Shown here piece by piece: positions 53,964 to 63,044 of a stretch of DNA of 64,000 nt. The first letter of the stretch is position 1; the number at the start of each line of letters is the position of its first letter. Both the position numbers and the translations under genes were made by a program. The notes under the pieces are model-generated. The model ran no database searches. It had not been told where the DNA came from and saw only the letters and a list, made by a program, of their open reading frames with translations. The DNA comes from Mixta calida (GTDB lineage: Bacteria; Pseudomonadota; Gammaproteobacteria; Enterobacterales; Enterobacteriaceae): the NCBI RefSeq assembly GCF_002953215.1, contig NZ_CP026378.1, positions 3,206,540 to 3,270,539 of the forward strand, written 5' to 3'.

Positions 53964-55493
53964 ATGCCGATATCCCATAAAAATATGCCCCGACCGCAAG
54001 AATTTGCCGCTATTGATCTCGGTTCCAATAGCTTTCATATGGTCATCGCCCGCGTGGTGGATGGGGCGATGCAGGTGCTGGGCCGCCTGAAGCAGCGCGT
54101 GCATCTGGCGGACGGGCTGGATGCGAACAACGTGCTGAGCGAAGAAGCGATCCAGCGCGGCCTGAGCTGCCTGGCGCTGTTCGCCGAACGTTTGCAGGGC
54201 TTCAGCGCCTCGAATGTCACCATCGTCGGCACCCATACGCTGCGTCAGGCGGTGAATGCGGAAGATTTTCTGCAACGCGCGGCGGAGGTTATTCCCTACC
54301 CTATCGAAGTGATTTCCGGTCACGAAGAAGCGCGTCTGATTTTTATGGGCGTGGAGCATACGCAGCCGGAAAAAGGGCGCAAGCTGGTGATCGATATCGG
54401 CGGCGGCTCGACCGAGCTGGTGATCGGCGAAGATTTCGAGCCGAAGCTGGTGGAAAGCCGCCGCATGGGCTGCGTCAGCTTCGCCAATCTCTACTTCCCC
54501 AATGGCGAAATCAGCCGGGAAAATTTCCGCCGCGCCCGTCTGGCGGCGGCCCAGAAGCTGGAAACCCTGGCCTGGCAGTATCGACTGCTGGGCTGGCAGT
54601 ATGCGCTGGGCGCCTCCGGCACCATTAAGGCGGCCTGCGAAGTGCTGTTGGCGATGGGCGAAAAAGAGAAGCTGATTACGCCGGAGCGGCTGGAACGGCT
54701 TTACGACGAAGTGATGAAGCATCGATCCTTCGCCGCGCTGAGCCTGCCGGGCCTGTCGGAAGAACGCAAGGCGGTGTTCGTGCCGGGCCTCGCTATTCTG
54801 TGCGGCGTTTTTGATGCGCTGGCGATCCGCGAGCTGCGCCTGTCGGACGGCGCGCTGCGTGAAGGCGTGCTGTATGAGATGGAGGGCCGCTTCCGCCATC
54901 AGGATATCCGCAGCCGCACCGCGCAGAGCCTGGCCAATCACTACAACATCGACAGCGAGCAGGCGCGACGCGTGCTGGAGACCACCGATCAGCTCTGGCA
55001 GCAGTGGCGCGACCAGAATCCGCGCCTGGCCAACCCGCAGCTCTCCGCGCTGCTGAAGTGGGCGGCGATGCTGCATGAAGTGGGTTTAACCATCAACCAC
55101 AGCGGCATGCAGCGCCACTCCGCCTACATTCTGCAAAACACCAACCTGCCCGGATTTAACCAGGATCAACAGCTGCTGCTGGCGACCCTGGTACGCTATC
55201 ACCGTAAAGCGGTGAAAACCGACGAGCTGCCGCGCTTTACGCTGTTCAAGAAGAAACAGATCGTACCGCTGGTGTTTTTGCTGCGTCTCGGCACGCTGCT
55301 TAATAATCAGCGCCAGGCTACCACCCGCCCGGAACGGCTGACGTTGACGACCGACGAAGGGCACTGGACGCTGCGCTTCCCGGCCGGTTATTTCAGACAG
55401 AACACGCTGGTGCAGCTCGATCTGGAGCGGGAGCAAACCTACTGGGAAGATGTTCCCGGCTGGAAACTGATGATCGAAGAAGAAGAGGCGTAA
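53964..55493 (+). CDS. ppx: Exopolyphosphatase
   Basis: Processively removes terminal phosphate from polyphosphate; 509 residues (E. coli 513). Sugar-kinase/Hsp70 fold in the N-terminal half with [12 protein letters not shown] and the second loop [14 protein letters not shown], catalytic Glu region in GHEEARLIF, then the HD-like domain with [12 protein letters not shown] and ATLVRYHRK. The sequence follows Ppx rather than its paralogue GppA. Co-transcribed with ppk, six bases apart. Confidence 0.96.
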   Translation: MPISHKNMPRPQEFAAIDLGSNSFHMVIARVVDGAMQVLGRLKQRVHLADGLDANNVLSEEAIQRGLSCLALFAERLQGFSASNVTIVGTHTLRQAVNAEDFLQRAAEVIPYPIEVISGHEEARLIFMGVEHTQPEKGRKLVIDIGGGSTELVIGEDFEPKLVESRRMGCVSFANLYFPNGEISRENFRRARLAAAQKLETLAWQYRLLGWQYALGASGTIKAACEVLLAMGEKEKLITPERLERLYDEVMKHRSFAALSLPGLSEERKAVFVPGLAILCGVFDALAIRELRLSDGALREGVLYEMEGRFRHQDIRSRTAQSLANHYNIDSEQARRVLETTDQLWQQWRDQNPRLANPQLSALLKWAAMLHEVGLTINHSGMQRHSAYILQNTNLPGFNQDQQLLLATLVRYHRKAVKTDELPRFTLFKKKQIVPLVFLLRLGTLLNNQRQATTRPERLTLTTDEGHWTLRFPAGYFRQNTLVQLDLEREQTYWEDVPGWKLMIEEEEA

Positions 55494-55551
55494 CGGACGC
55501 CGGCGAATCCGGGCGGCGCTTTCTCCGCCCGCATCAACCTGAAAAAAGATA

Positions 55552-56157
55552 ATGACGACACGTCCCGATAACTATTTTACCGAAACATATCAGCTGACCG
55601 CCCCGCATTCGGAAGTGGTGGCGGCGCTGCCGTTGCTGACGCCGGGTAAAGCGCTGGATGTCGGCTGCGGCAACGGGCGCAACAGCCTTTACCTGAATAT
55701 GAAAGGATTTGAAGTCGACGCCTGGGATAAAAATCCGCAGAGCCTCGATCGCCTGAACCACATTATCGCCGCAGAGTCGATCAGCGGCATCCACACGCAG
55801 CTGACCGATCTGAACAGCGTGCGCTTTAACGGCGAATATGACTTTGTCTTTTCGACGGTGGTGATGATGTTCCTGCAGCCGGAGACCATCCCGCAGCTGA
55901 TCGCCGATATGCAGGCCAGCACGGCGAAAAACGGCTATAACCTGATCGTCGCGGCAATGGACACGGACGATTTTCCCTGTACCGTGCCCTTCCCCTTCAC
56001 CTTTAAATCGGGCGAGCTGAGCCACTACTACCGCAAATGGCAGATCGTGAAATATAACGAAAACCCCGGCCAGCTGCATAAAACGGATGAAAACGGCAAC
56101 CGCATCAGCCTGCGTTTCGCCACGCTGCTGGCGAAAAAGGCGCCGCCAGCGGAGTAA
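55552..56157 (+). CDS. tehB: SAM-dependent methyltransferase TehB (tellurite resistance type)
   Basis: Class I SAM methyltransferase, 201 residues. Motif I LDVGCGNGRNSLYL and the TehB-specific segments DAWDKNPQSL, FSTVVMMFL, GYNLIVAAMDT and CTVPFPFTFKSGELSHYY follow E. coli TehB closely. The E. coli protein detoxifies tellurite, probably by methylation. No tehA channel gene is adjacent, so it is a solitary tehB. ATG at 55552; the gene lies 58 bases after ppx and its stop codon directly abuts that of convergent pdeF. Confidence 0.9.
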   Translation: MTTRPDNYFTETYQLTAPHSEVVAALPLLTPGKALDVGCGNGRNSLYLNMKGFEVDAWDKNPQSLDRLNHIIAAESISGIHTQLTDLNSVRFNGEYDFVFSTVVMMFLQPETIPQLIADMQASTAKNGYNLIVAAMDTDDFPCTVPFPFTFKSGELSHYYRKWQIVKYNENPGQLHKTDENGNRISLRFATLLAKKAPPAE

Positions 56158-58368
56158 TCAGCTCTCTCCCAGCATCGTGAGCGGCTGAAGTTCACTGATG
56201 GCGTAACCCTGCAAATAATCAATGCCCAGCCCGCGCAGGGCTGTGGCTACCGCCTCCGACTCCACCGACTCCGCTACGATCTGCATGCGCTTCAGGCGGG
56301 CGACGCGGCAGATAGATTCGATAATCTGATAGTCCAGCGGGTTGTGCAGCATATTGTGGATGAAGCTGCCGTCGATCTTAAGCATGTCCGCCTGCAAGTT
56401 TTTCAGCTGCAGATAGCTGGCGTAGCTCGCGCCGAAATGTCCGATGGCGATGCGGCAGCCCATCTGGCGCAGTCGGTTAATGGTGCGAAAGCCCGCAGAG
56501 GAATCTACCGTGACCAGCGCCTCGCTGATCTCCAGAATCAGCTGCCAGGGCTCGACCTGATGGTACTTCAGCAGCCGCTCCAGCTCGCTGATGAAAAAGG
56601 GCCGACACAGATTCACCGCGTGGATATTCACCGCAAAGCGCGCCGCAGGCAAACGCTCGCGGCAGCGATCGATAAAGCCCAGCGCGTGATCCAATACCCA
56701 GCGGTCGATTTCCCACGTCAGGCCGAACTCCTGTACCACCGGCAAAAAGCGATCCGGTTCGACCTGCTCTCCCCGTCCGTCAATCAGCCGTAGCAGCAAC
56801 TCATGATAATCATCGCCGCGCAGCCCTTCGATGCGCTGCGCCATCATAATAAAGCGTTCGTTATCCAGCGCCTGCTGCACCTCATTTAACAACGCCAGCT
56901 TCTCTTTCACCTGGCGCTGCGCGCCGCCGTTGCCCTGATGCAGGTTTTCCGGCTGATGGCTATGCAGCGACACCTCCGCCATACCGCTCAGCTCGCCCAG
57001 CAGGGCCGGCAGATGGTTCACCGGCGGCACCACATGGCAATAACTGATGCCGATATCGGGTTGCAGCGGCAGCCCCTGCCAGCGCAGGCTGTAGCCATCA
57101 ATGCGCACGCCGATTTGATAGATGCGCTGCTCGTAGGTCGCCTTATTCAGACGCAGCGCCAGATCGAAGCCCGGCAGATGATAGATGGCCTCGTTGGACT
57201 CCAGCAGCGGCTGTAGATGCGCAGCCAGCCGTCGCTTATATTCAATACGCAGGTCCAGCCCCCAGGTGCGGCTGAGGCGGTCGAGATCGGGAATGCGTAA
57301 AAAACAGAGCGTAGAGGAAGCCTGCTGCGCCAGCATTATTTTCAGCGCGCGCAGATTAGGCAGGTCGATAATCGGATCGATCAGCGCAGCCTGGCGCGAT
57401 TTCTGAATCAGCTGCCGCTGCCGCACGCCGTTAACGCCGATAAAGTAGAGGATTAACGACCAGACCAGTAAATTAGTGATGGTGATCGCCAGATGCAGTG
57501 AGATTTCCGGCTGGATGCGAAATTGATAGAGCAGAAGCAGCACCAGCGACCACGTCAGCGCGGTAAACAGATAGCCGAAGCGGGCGGCGGACCAGAGCAT
57601 GGTCGGCAGCAACAGCAGCAGGGCGAAATCGCCTATCACCTGGTTTTGCAGCTCGCTGTGCAGCACTGTCAGCAGCGCCACCAGCAGCGACAGCCAGGCC
57701 AGCCAGATTTTTATCTCCGCCGGGCTGACGCTTTCGGCGATCTGCTGGCGCAGCAGTCCGAGCTGACGCGACAGGTAGTGCGGATGGCGAAAGCAGCGGA
57801 TCGTCATATAGTAAAGGGGCATAAGCGCTATGCTGGAGAGCAGAATGGCCTGATAGTTGATCAGGGTGCGCAGCGTTAACGGATTGCGGTTGAAAATCGA
57901 GGCGGAAGCAGGCACCGCATTCAGCGTCACCGTTATCTGAAGTAAAAAAACCAGCAGCGTCGGCAGGAAAAATCCCAGCCAGAACAGCCGCGTCACGCCC
58001 AGCTGCACCGCGCCGGGCCCGGCGCACCATCTCCGTCCCGCCCAGATGCGATAGCCCAGCCAGCAGATAGCGATGCCGCAGATAAAGATAGTGCAGGTCA
58101 ACAGCGCATGGCCCAGCGAGAAAAGCGTCAGATAGCGCCACAGCAGCGCCAGCGTGATGCCGGGCAGCGCCGCCCAGTCAAACACCATCAGCAATGCCAC
58201 CGTCAGCGTTATCGGCAAGAACAGCAGATAGACGGGGCCGTCGGGCAAGCTCAGCCGTACGGACAGGCTCCCGGACAGCGGCATCAGCAGCAGCGCCAGC
58301 CATAAAGGCATGCCCCACCAGCTGCGGCGAAAACGACGCAGCGCGGTTAAATTAAACCCCGAAAACAA
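56158..58368 (-). CDS. pdeF: MASE1-GGDEF-EAL protein PdeF/YfgF, probably catalytically inactive
   Basis: 736 residues at the locus of E. coli PdeF (YfgF): eight or more membrane helices of a MASE1 domain (1-310), a degenerate GGDEF (about 330-470, LPGFDL in place of GGDEF) and an EAL domain (about 485-730). In the EAL domain Glu523 (HELLLR), Lys664 (LKIDGSF) and Glu700 (VAESVE) are retained, but the metal-binding aspartate pair of the DDFGTG loop is replaced by Gly643-His644 (IGHFGAS); I checked this in the codons gga cat. Phosphodiesterase activity is therefore unlikely, and it may act as a c-di-GMP or GTP sensor or be decaying. The frame is intact. Confidence 0.88.
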   Translation of the reverse strand: MFSGFNLTALRRFRRSWWGMPLWLALLLMPLSGSLSVRLSLPDGPVYLLFLPITLTVALLMVFDWAALPGITLALLWRYLTLFSLGHALLTCTIFICGIAICWLGYRIWAGRRWCAGPGAVQLGVTRLFWLGFFLPTLLVFLLQITVTLNAVPASASIFNRNPLTLRTLINYQAILLSSIALMPLYYMTIRCFRHPHYLSRQLGLLRQQIAESVSPAEIKIWLAWLSLLVALLTVLHSELQNQVIGDFALLLLLPTMLWSAARFGYLFTALTWSLVLLLLYQFRIQPEISLHLAITITNLLVWSLILYFIGVNGVRQRQLIQKSRQAALIDPIIDLPNLRALKIMLAQQASSTLCFLRIPDLDRLSRTWGLDLRIEYKRRLAAHLQPLLESNEAIYHLPGFDLALRLNKATYEQRIYQIGVRIDGYSLRWQGLPLQPDIGISYCHVVPPVNHLPALLGELSGMAEVSLHSHQPENLHQGNGGAQRQVKEKLALLNEVQQALDNERFIMMAQRIEGLRGDDYHELLLRLIDGRGEQVEPDRFLPVVQEFGLTWEIDRWVLDHALGFIDRCRERLPAARFAVNIHAVNLCRPFFISELERLLKYHQVEPWQLILEISEALVTVDSSAGFRTINRLRQMGCRIAIGHFGASYASYLQLKNLQADMLKIDGSFIHNMLHNPLDYQIIESICRVARLKRMQIVAESVESEAVATALRGLGIDYLQGYAISELQPLTMLGES

Positions 58369-58634
58369 TGACGGCCTCTCCTCTCATGATGAAGCTCGCA
58401 AAAAGAGCCGCACGCAGTATAAAAACGGCCCTCATACTAATTTCAACGGCACTTTCAGGGTTGATGTATATCAAAACACACCGTTAAAACCGTTTTGGCC
58501 GCTGCTCGTTTAGCCAGCAGACAGGTTATTTCCATTATCTTCTGAGGAGAGTGGCGACGGCGCGACATTGACCTGAAGGTTACGCTGTGCCTAAATTGTT
58601 TTACCGCCTTCGGGCCAGATACAGGAAACCCTGC

Positions 58635-58820
58635 GTGAACAGCGTTACGTCGTTTCGAAGACGTCATAAAACCGGTCGAATGACCCGCATCGTGTTGCTG
58701 ATTAGCTTCATTCTTTTACTGGGCCGTTTGCTCTATGTGTTGCCCGGCGCATTTCAGCATCATCAGGATAAAAAAGAGCATGCTGAGGTTCCGGCCATCA
58801 CCCAGCCCGCCAAAGAGTAA
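58635..58820 (+). CDS. yfgG: Small membrane protein YfgG
   Basis: 61 residues with one membrane helix (MTRIVLLISFILLLGRLLYV, about 15-35) and a short tail with HHQDKKE. It matches enterobacterial YfgG, which in E. coli is induced under stress such as metal excess. The start is placed at GTG 58635: AGGAAA lies 7 bases before it, and the resulting N-terminus (NSVTSFRRRHKTGRMTRI) has the same length and layout as that of E. coli YfgG. The frame is open 16 codons further upstream. It is divergent from pdeF, as in E. coli. Confidence 0.85.
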   Translation: MNSVTSFRRRHKTGRMTRIVLLISFILLLGRLLYVLPGAFQHHQDKKEHAEVPAITQPAKE

Positions 58821-58837
58821 GCCCATGATGCGAGCGT

Positions 58838-58863
58838 TAAGTTGCCTTTAATGAGACAACTTA
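58838..58863. repeat. Inverted repeat upstream of mgtE
   Basis: TAAGTTG and CAACTTA separated by 12 bases, 70 bases before the mgtE start. It could be an operator or the end of yfgG; no T-run follows. Confidence 0.35.
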
Positions 58864-58932
58864 CCCTCTCCTCATGCCTGTAGAAAACGCCGGGCCGCCT
58901 TTCGCCCCGCATCCAGACACAAGGGAATTTTT

Positions 58933-60360
58933 ATGTCTGTATCCCAAGCTCAACAGCTCGCCGATATTCGCAGCCGTATCCTTACGCTTTTACTTGATGG
59001 CCCCGAACTGGTTGAAGCCTTGCTTGAGCCGCCGTCCGATCCCGCCACCCTTTCCGCCGACACCGCCGCGCAAATTAGCGGCCTGCGCGACGATCTCGCC
59101 CTGCTGCACGCCGCCGATATCGCCGATATTCTTGAAGCGCTGCCGGAAGATGAGCGCCAGGCGCTATGGCGGCTGGTGGATAATTCACGCCGCGGCCAGG
59201 TGCTGGTGGAAGCGTCGGAAACGGTCTGGGAAAGCCTGACCGAAGTAATGAGCGACAAAGATATCCTGCAGGCGATCGCGCCGCTGGATATTGATGACCA
59301 GGCGTATCTGGCGCGCTACCTGCCGCGCGATCTTACCGGCAGGCTGCTGACCACGCTCGATCCGGCACTGCGCGCACGCGTGCTGAACGTGGTGCATTTC
59401 GACCGCGATCGCGTCGGGCGCATCATGGATTTCAACTTTATTACCGTACGCGCCGACATCGATATGGCAACGGTACAGCGATTTTTACGGCGCAGACGCG
59501 CGATCCCGGAAGGCACCGATAAGCTGTTTATCACCGATAAAGACAACGTGTTGCTGGGCGAGCTGCCGCTGACCGATATTCTGCTCAACCAGCCGGAGAC
59601 GCCGGTATTTTCGGTGATGAACGATCGGCCGACCACTTTTCGTCTCGATGACAAGGCGGAAGACGCCGCCGGCGCCTTTGAACGTTATAACCTGATTTCC
59701 GCCGCGGTGATTGATGATAAAGGCAAGCTGATCGGCCGCGTCACCATTGAAGACGTGATCGACCTGGTTAACGAAGAGAACGAAAGCAACATCCGTAAAA
59801 TGGGCGGCCTGAGCCAGGAGGAGGAGGTGTTCGCGCCGGTAAAAAAGGCGGTGCGCACCCGCTGGACCTGGCTGGCGATCAATCTGTGTACCGCCTTTGT
59901 CGCCTCGCGCGTGATCGGCCTGTTCGAGGAGACGATTTCCCAACTGGTGGCGCTGGCGACGCTGATGCCGATCGTCGCGGGCATCGGCGGCAATACCGGC
60001 AACCAGACCATCACCATGATCGTGCGCGCGCTGGCGCTGCATCAGGTAGAGCCGGGCAATTTCAGCTTTCTCTTCTTGCGCGAGCTGGGCGTGGCGCTGA
60101 TAAACGGCCTGTTCTGGGGCGGCATTATGGGCGGCATCACCTGGCTGATGTATGACAACCTGGCGCTGGGCGGCGTAATGATGCTGGCGATGGTGTTAAA
60201 CCTGCTGTTGGCGGCGCTGATGGGCGTGCTGATCCCGCTGATTATGACCAAAATGAATCGCGACCCGGCGATCGGCAGCAGCGTGATGATTACCGCGCTG
60301 ACCGACACCGGCGGCTTTTTTATCTTCCTGGGTCTGGCGACGCTGTTTTTGCTGCACTGA
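58933..60360 (+). CDS. mgtE: Magnesium transporter MgtE
   Basis: Mg2+ channel of the MgtE family, 475 residues. Order: cytoplasmic helical N domain (about 30-140; LHAADIADILEALPEDERQ), CBS pair (about 140-270), connecting helix and five membrane helices (about 315-475). The selectivity region MPIVAGIGGNTGNQTITMIVRALAL is canonical. In known structures the N and CBS domains bind Mg2+ and close the pore when it is abundant. K-12 lacks mgtE here, so it is inserted between yfgG and guaA. No M-box or other riboswitch is seen in the short leader. Confidence 0.95.
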   Translation: MSVSQAQQLADIRSRILTLLLDGPELVEALLEPPSDPATLSADTAAQISGLRDDLALLHAADIADILEALPEDERQALWRLVDNSRRGQVLVEASETVWESLTEVMSDKDILQAIAPLDIDDQAYLARYLPRDLTGRLLTTLDPALRARVLNVVHFDRDRVGRIMDFNFITVRADIDMATVQRFLRRRRAIPEGTDKLFITDKDNVLLGELPLTDILLNQPETPVFSVMNDRPTTFRLDDKAEDAAGAFERYNLISAAVIDDKGKLIGRVTIEDVIDLVNEENESNIRKMGGLSQEEEVFAPVKKAVRTRWTWLAINLCTAFVASRVIGLFEETISQLVALATLMPIVAGIGGNTGNQTITMIVRALALHQVEPGNFSFLFLRELGVALINGLFWGGIMGGITWLMYDNLALGGVMMLAMVLNLLLAALMGVLIPLIMTKMNRDPAIGSSVMITALTDTGGFFIFLGLATLFLLH

Positions 60361-60470
60361 GGCGAGGTGGCGATTTAAGGACAAAGAAGCGATAACGGGA
60401 ACAGATTCAGCTGCCAGAGAACAGGTTTTCGCCAGCCTGACAGTCGTTTGCCAATAAGAAGCAGGGCGCT

Positions 60471-60875
60471 TTAATTAACGCTCCAGTCCTCCAGGCGCAG
60501 CCCGGAGATTCTGACAAATTCGTGTGTATTATTGGTGACCAGAATCAGCCCCAGCGATCGGGCATGCGCCGCGATCATACTGTCATACGGACCGACCGGC
60601 GTCCCCGCTTTCGCCAGCTCCGCACGAATTTGCCCCGTATGGATTGCAGCCTCGTTACTATAATTTAATACTTCCAGCCTGGCGATAAAGCCTTCTACTA
60701 CCCGCAGATTTTTTTCCGGGCTGGCAGATTTCTCCGCTTCGTAGATCAGTTCCATTAGCGTTACGGAACTGACGCACAGCTGTCCATAACGTTGATTAAA
60801 AGCGGTGCGCACAGTCGGAGGCTTGTTTTTAATGGTATAAATACAGATGTTGGTATCCAACATATATTTGAGCAT
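60471..60875 (-). CDS. vapC: PIN-domain toxin VapC (tRNA-fMet endonuclease type)
   Basis: Ribonuclease toxin, 134 residues. The PIN acidic residues are Asp7 (MLDTNICI), Glu42 (LMELIY) and Asp98 (GPYDSMIA). The sequence is close to the Salmonella/Shigella VapC family, which cuts initiator tRNA in the anticodon loop, including the VTNNTHEF end region. It starts one base overlapping the vapB stop (TGATG), the usual arrangement for coupled toxin synthesis. All catalytic residues are intact. Confidence 0.92.
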   Translation of the reverse strand: MLKYMLDTNICIYTIKNKPPTVRTAFNQRYGQLCVSSVTLMELIYEAEKSASPEKNLRVVEGFIARLEVLNYSNEAAIHTGQIRAELAKAGTPVGPYDSMIAAHARSLGLILVTNNTHEFVRISGLRLEDWSVN

Positions 60876-61105
60876 CAGAAGCTTTCCCTTTCTTGTTCAT
60901 CAGGCTGATCCCGTGCCGTCATAAAATCTGATGTTACGTCCTCTCCATCAAACCAGCTATCCCAACCCTCGCCTGCGGGCGTAATTATCCGCGTCCGGCC
61001 CACGGCAATAATTTCAACCTGGCTGACATTGTCCGGCAGCGCGACGGCTTTAGGCAAACGCACCGCCTGGCTGCGATTGTTTTTAAACACGGTCGTCTTT
61101 TCCAT
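60875..61105 (-). CDS. vapB: Antitoxin VapB
   Basis: AbrB/SpoVT-type antitoxin of 76 residues. N-terminal swapped-hairpin DNA-binding domain (TTVFKNNRSQAVRLPKAVAL and IIAVGRTRIITPAG) and an acidic C-terminal tail that blocks VapC (WDSWFDGEDVTSDFM). The ATG at 61105 was preferred to a start 3 codons earlier, as in Salmonella VapB. The complex should repress its own promoter within the AT-rich 61106-61170 stretch; a partly symmetric TATATTTTGTACTGAATA there is a candidate operator. Overlaps vapC by one base. Confidence 0.92.
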   Translation of the reverse strand: MEKTTVFKNNRSQAVRLPKAVALPDNVSQVEIIAVGRTRIITPAGEGWDSWFDGEDVTSDFMTARDQPDEQERESF

Positions 61106-61330
61106 CGCTTTCACCTCTGGTTATATTTTGTACTGAATAAAGATAAAGCAAGTCAGGGATATGTCAATGGGATATACCTTCAGGAGCAACGTGTTTACTG
61201 AGCAGTTGAAGCCCGCTTTCTGAATTCCTGCATCTCTCCATGTAAAAACAGATTTCATTAACGATGCACGAAATTGAGGATTTATGAAGCATCGCGATAA
61301 ACCTCTCTATCGGGCGCCGCGAGACAAAAA

Positions 61331-61350
61331 AGCCCGCGATTAAGCGGGCT
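61331..61350 (-). terminator. Terminator of guaBA
   Basis: Stem AGCCCGC/GCGGGCT with a 6-base loop and TTTTTTGTC tail on the minus strand, 43 bases after the guaA stop codon. The remaining 61106-61330 region holds the vapBC promoter and nothing else recognisable. Confidence 0.85.
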
Positions 61351-61392
61351 TCGGTCACTTCGTTATACGCGCCGGACAAACCGGACGTTAAA

Positions 61393-62973
61393 TCATTCCC
61401 ACTCGATCGTCGCTGGCGGCTTGCCGGAGATATCGTAAACCACGCGGGAAATGCCGTTGATCTCATTAATAATGCGGTTAGAGACGCGGCCCAGGAACTC
61501 ATACGGCAGATGCGCCCAGTGCGCGGTCATAAAGTCGATAGTTTCCACCGCACGCAGCGAAACCACCCAGTCATATTTACGACCATCGCCCATCACGCCG
61601 ACAGAACGCACCGGCAGGAAGACGGTAAACGCCTGGCTCACTTTGTTGTAGAGATCGGCTTTACGCAGTTCTTCGATAAAGATGGCGTCGGCGCGGCGCA
61701 GCAGATCGCAGTACTCTTTCTTCACTTCGCCCAGCACGCGCACGCCCAGACCCGGACCCGGGAACGGATGGCGATAGAGCATATCGTACGGCAGGCCCAG
61801 CTCCAGGCCGATCTTGCGCACTTCATCCTTAAACAGCTCTTTCAACGGCTCGACCAGGCCCAGCTTCATCTCTTTCGGCAGGCCGCCGACGTTGTGGTGC
61901 GATTTAATTACGTGCGCCTTGCCGGTGGCGGAGGCGGCGGACTCAATCACGTCAGGGTAGATGGTGCCCTGCGCCAGCCACTTCACGTCTTTCAGGCTGG
62001 TCGCCTGCTCGTCGAAGACCTCAACAAAGACGCGGCCAATGGTTTTACGCTTGGCTTCCGGTTCATCGATGCCCGCCAGCGCGTCAAGGAAGCGCGCTTC
62101 CGCCGGCACGTGGATGATATTCAGGCCGAAATGGTCGCCGAACATATCCATCACCTGCTCCGCTTCGTTCAGACGCAGCAGACCGTTATCGACGAAGACG
62201 CAGGTCAGACGGTCGCCGATGGCGCGATGCAGCAGCATGGCGGTCACGGAGGAGTCGACGCCGCCGGAAAGACCGAGGATCACTTTATCGTTGCCAACCT
62301 GCTCGCGCAGACGCTCAACGATATCTTCAATGATCTTCGCCGGGGTCCAGAGCGCCTCACACTCACAGATATCCAGCACGAAGCGCTCCAGCATACGCAG
62401 CCCCTGGCGGGTGTGGGTCACTTCCGGGTGGAACTGCACGCCGTAGAAACGCTTCTCTTCGTTAGCCATAATGGCGAACGGACAGGTTTCGGTGCTGGCG
62501 ACGGTGACAAAGTCGGACGGGATTGCCGTTACCTTGTCGCCGTGGCTCATCCAGACATCCAGCAGCGGCAGGCCAGCAGCGCTGATGGAATCTTCAATGC
62601 CGCGCACCAGCGCGCTGTCGGTTCTGACCTCCACCTGCGCATAGCCGAACTCGCGTTCGCTGGAGCCTTCTACTTTACCGCCCAGCTGCATTGCCATGGT
62701 CTGCATGCCGTAGCAGACGCCCAGCACCGGCACGCCAGCGTTAAAAACATATTCCGGCGCGCGCGGGCTGTCGAGTTCGGTGGTGCTTTCCGGGCCGCCG
62801 GAAAGAATGATGCCGCTTGGTTTAAATTCGCGGATCTGCGCTTCGGTCACATCCCAGGCCCAGAGTTCGCAATATACGCCCAGCTCGCGCACGCGGCGCG
62901 CCACCAGCTGAGTGTACTGCGAACCAAAATCGAGGATTAAAATACGGTGCTTATGAATATTTTCCGTCGTCAT
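61393..62973 (-). CDS. guaA: GMP synthase (glutamine-hydrolysing)
   Basis: Converts XMP to GMP with glutamine and ATP; 526 residues (E. coli 525). N-terminal class I glutamine amidotransferase with nucleophile Cys in GVCYGMQ and the His-x-Glu pair in [10 protein letters not shown]; central ATP-pyrophosphatase with P-loop [12 protein letters not shown]-terminal dimerisation domain with [12 protein letters not shown] and the final [15 protein letters not shown]-type tail (here [14 protein letters not shown]). Second gene of guaBA, 71 bases after guaB with a hairpin between. Confidence 0.97.
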   Translation of the reverse strand: MTTENIHKHRILILDFGSQYTQLVARRVRELGVYCELWAWDVTEAQIREFKPSGIILSGGPESTTELDSPRAPEYVFNAGVPVLGVCYGMQTMAMQLGGKVEGSSEREFGYAQVEVRTDSALVRGIEDSISAAGLPLLDVWMSHGDKVTAIPSDFVTVASTETCPFAIMANEEKRFYGVQFHPEVTHTRQGLRMLERFVLDICECEALWTPAKIIEDIVERLREQVGNDKVILGLSGGVDSSVTAMLLHRAIGDRLTCVFVDNGLLRLNEAEQVMDMFGDHFGLNIIHVPAEARFLDALAGIDEPEAKRKTIGRVFVEVFDEQATSLKDVKWLAQGTIYPDVIESAASATGKAHVIKSHHNVGGLPKEMKLGLVEPLKELFKDEVRKIGLELGLPYDMLYRHPFPGPGLGVRVLGEVKKEYCDLLRRADAIFIEELRKADLYNKVSQAFTVFLPVRSVGVMGDGRKYDWVVSLRAVETIDFMTAHWAHLPYEFLGRVSNRIINEINGISRVVYDISGKPPATIEWE

Positions 62974-63001
62974 TAAGGCAATTCCAGGGCGATAGACTGA
63001 T

Positions 63002-63030
63002 AAATAAAAGCGCCCGGCGGGTGCCGGGCG
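63002..63030 (-). terminator. Hairpin between guaB and guaA
   Basis: Perfect 8-bp stem CGCCCGGC/GCCGGGCG with a 4-base loop, followed on the minus strand by CTTTTATTTA. It looks like a terminator inside the guaBA operon and may lower guaA relative to guaB. Confidence 0.6.
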
Positions 63031-63044
63031 AGAAAATTACGGGA

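Noticed and set aside
52125-55076. 983-codon open frame antisense to ppk and ppx
   Set aside because: It spans two unrelated conserved genes and their gap, and has the His/Arg/Gln-rich composition of antisense shadow frames.
58821-58932. Magnesium riboswitch before mgtE
   Set aside because: The leader is only about 110 bases and has just one small inverted repeat; it lacks the length and conserved blocks of an M-box.
61510-62940. 476-codon open frame antisense to guaA
   Set aside because: Fully covered by guaA, which is intact with all catalytic motifs; no domain or ribosome-binding site supports it.
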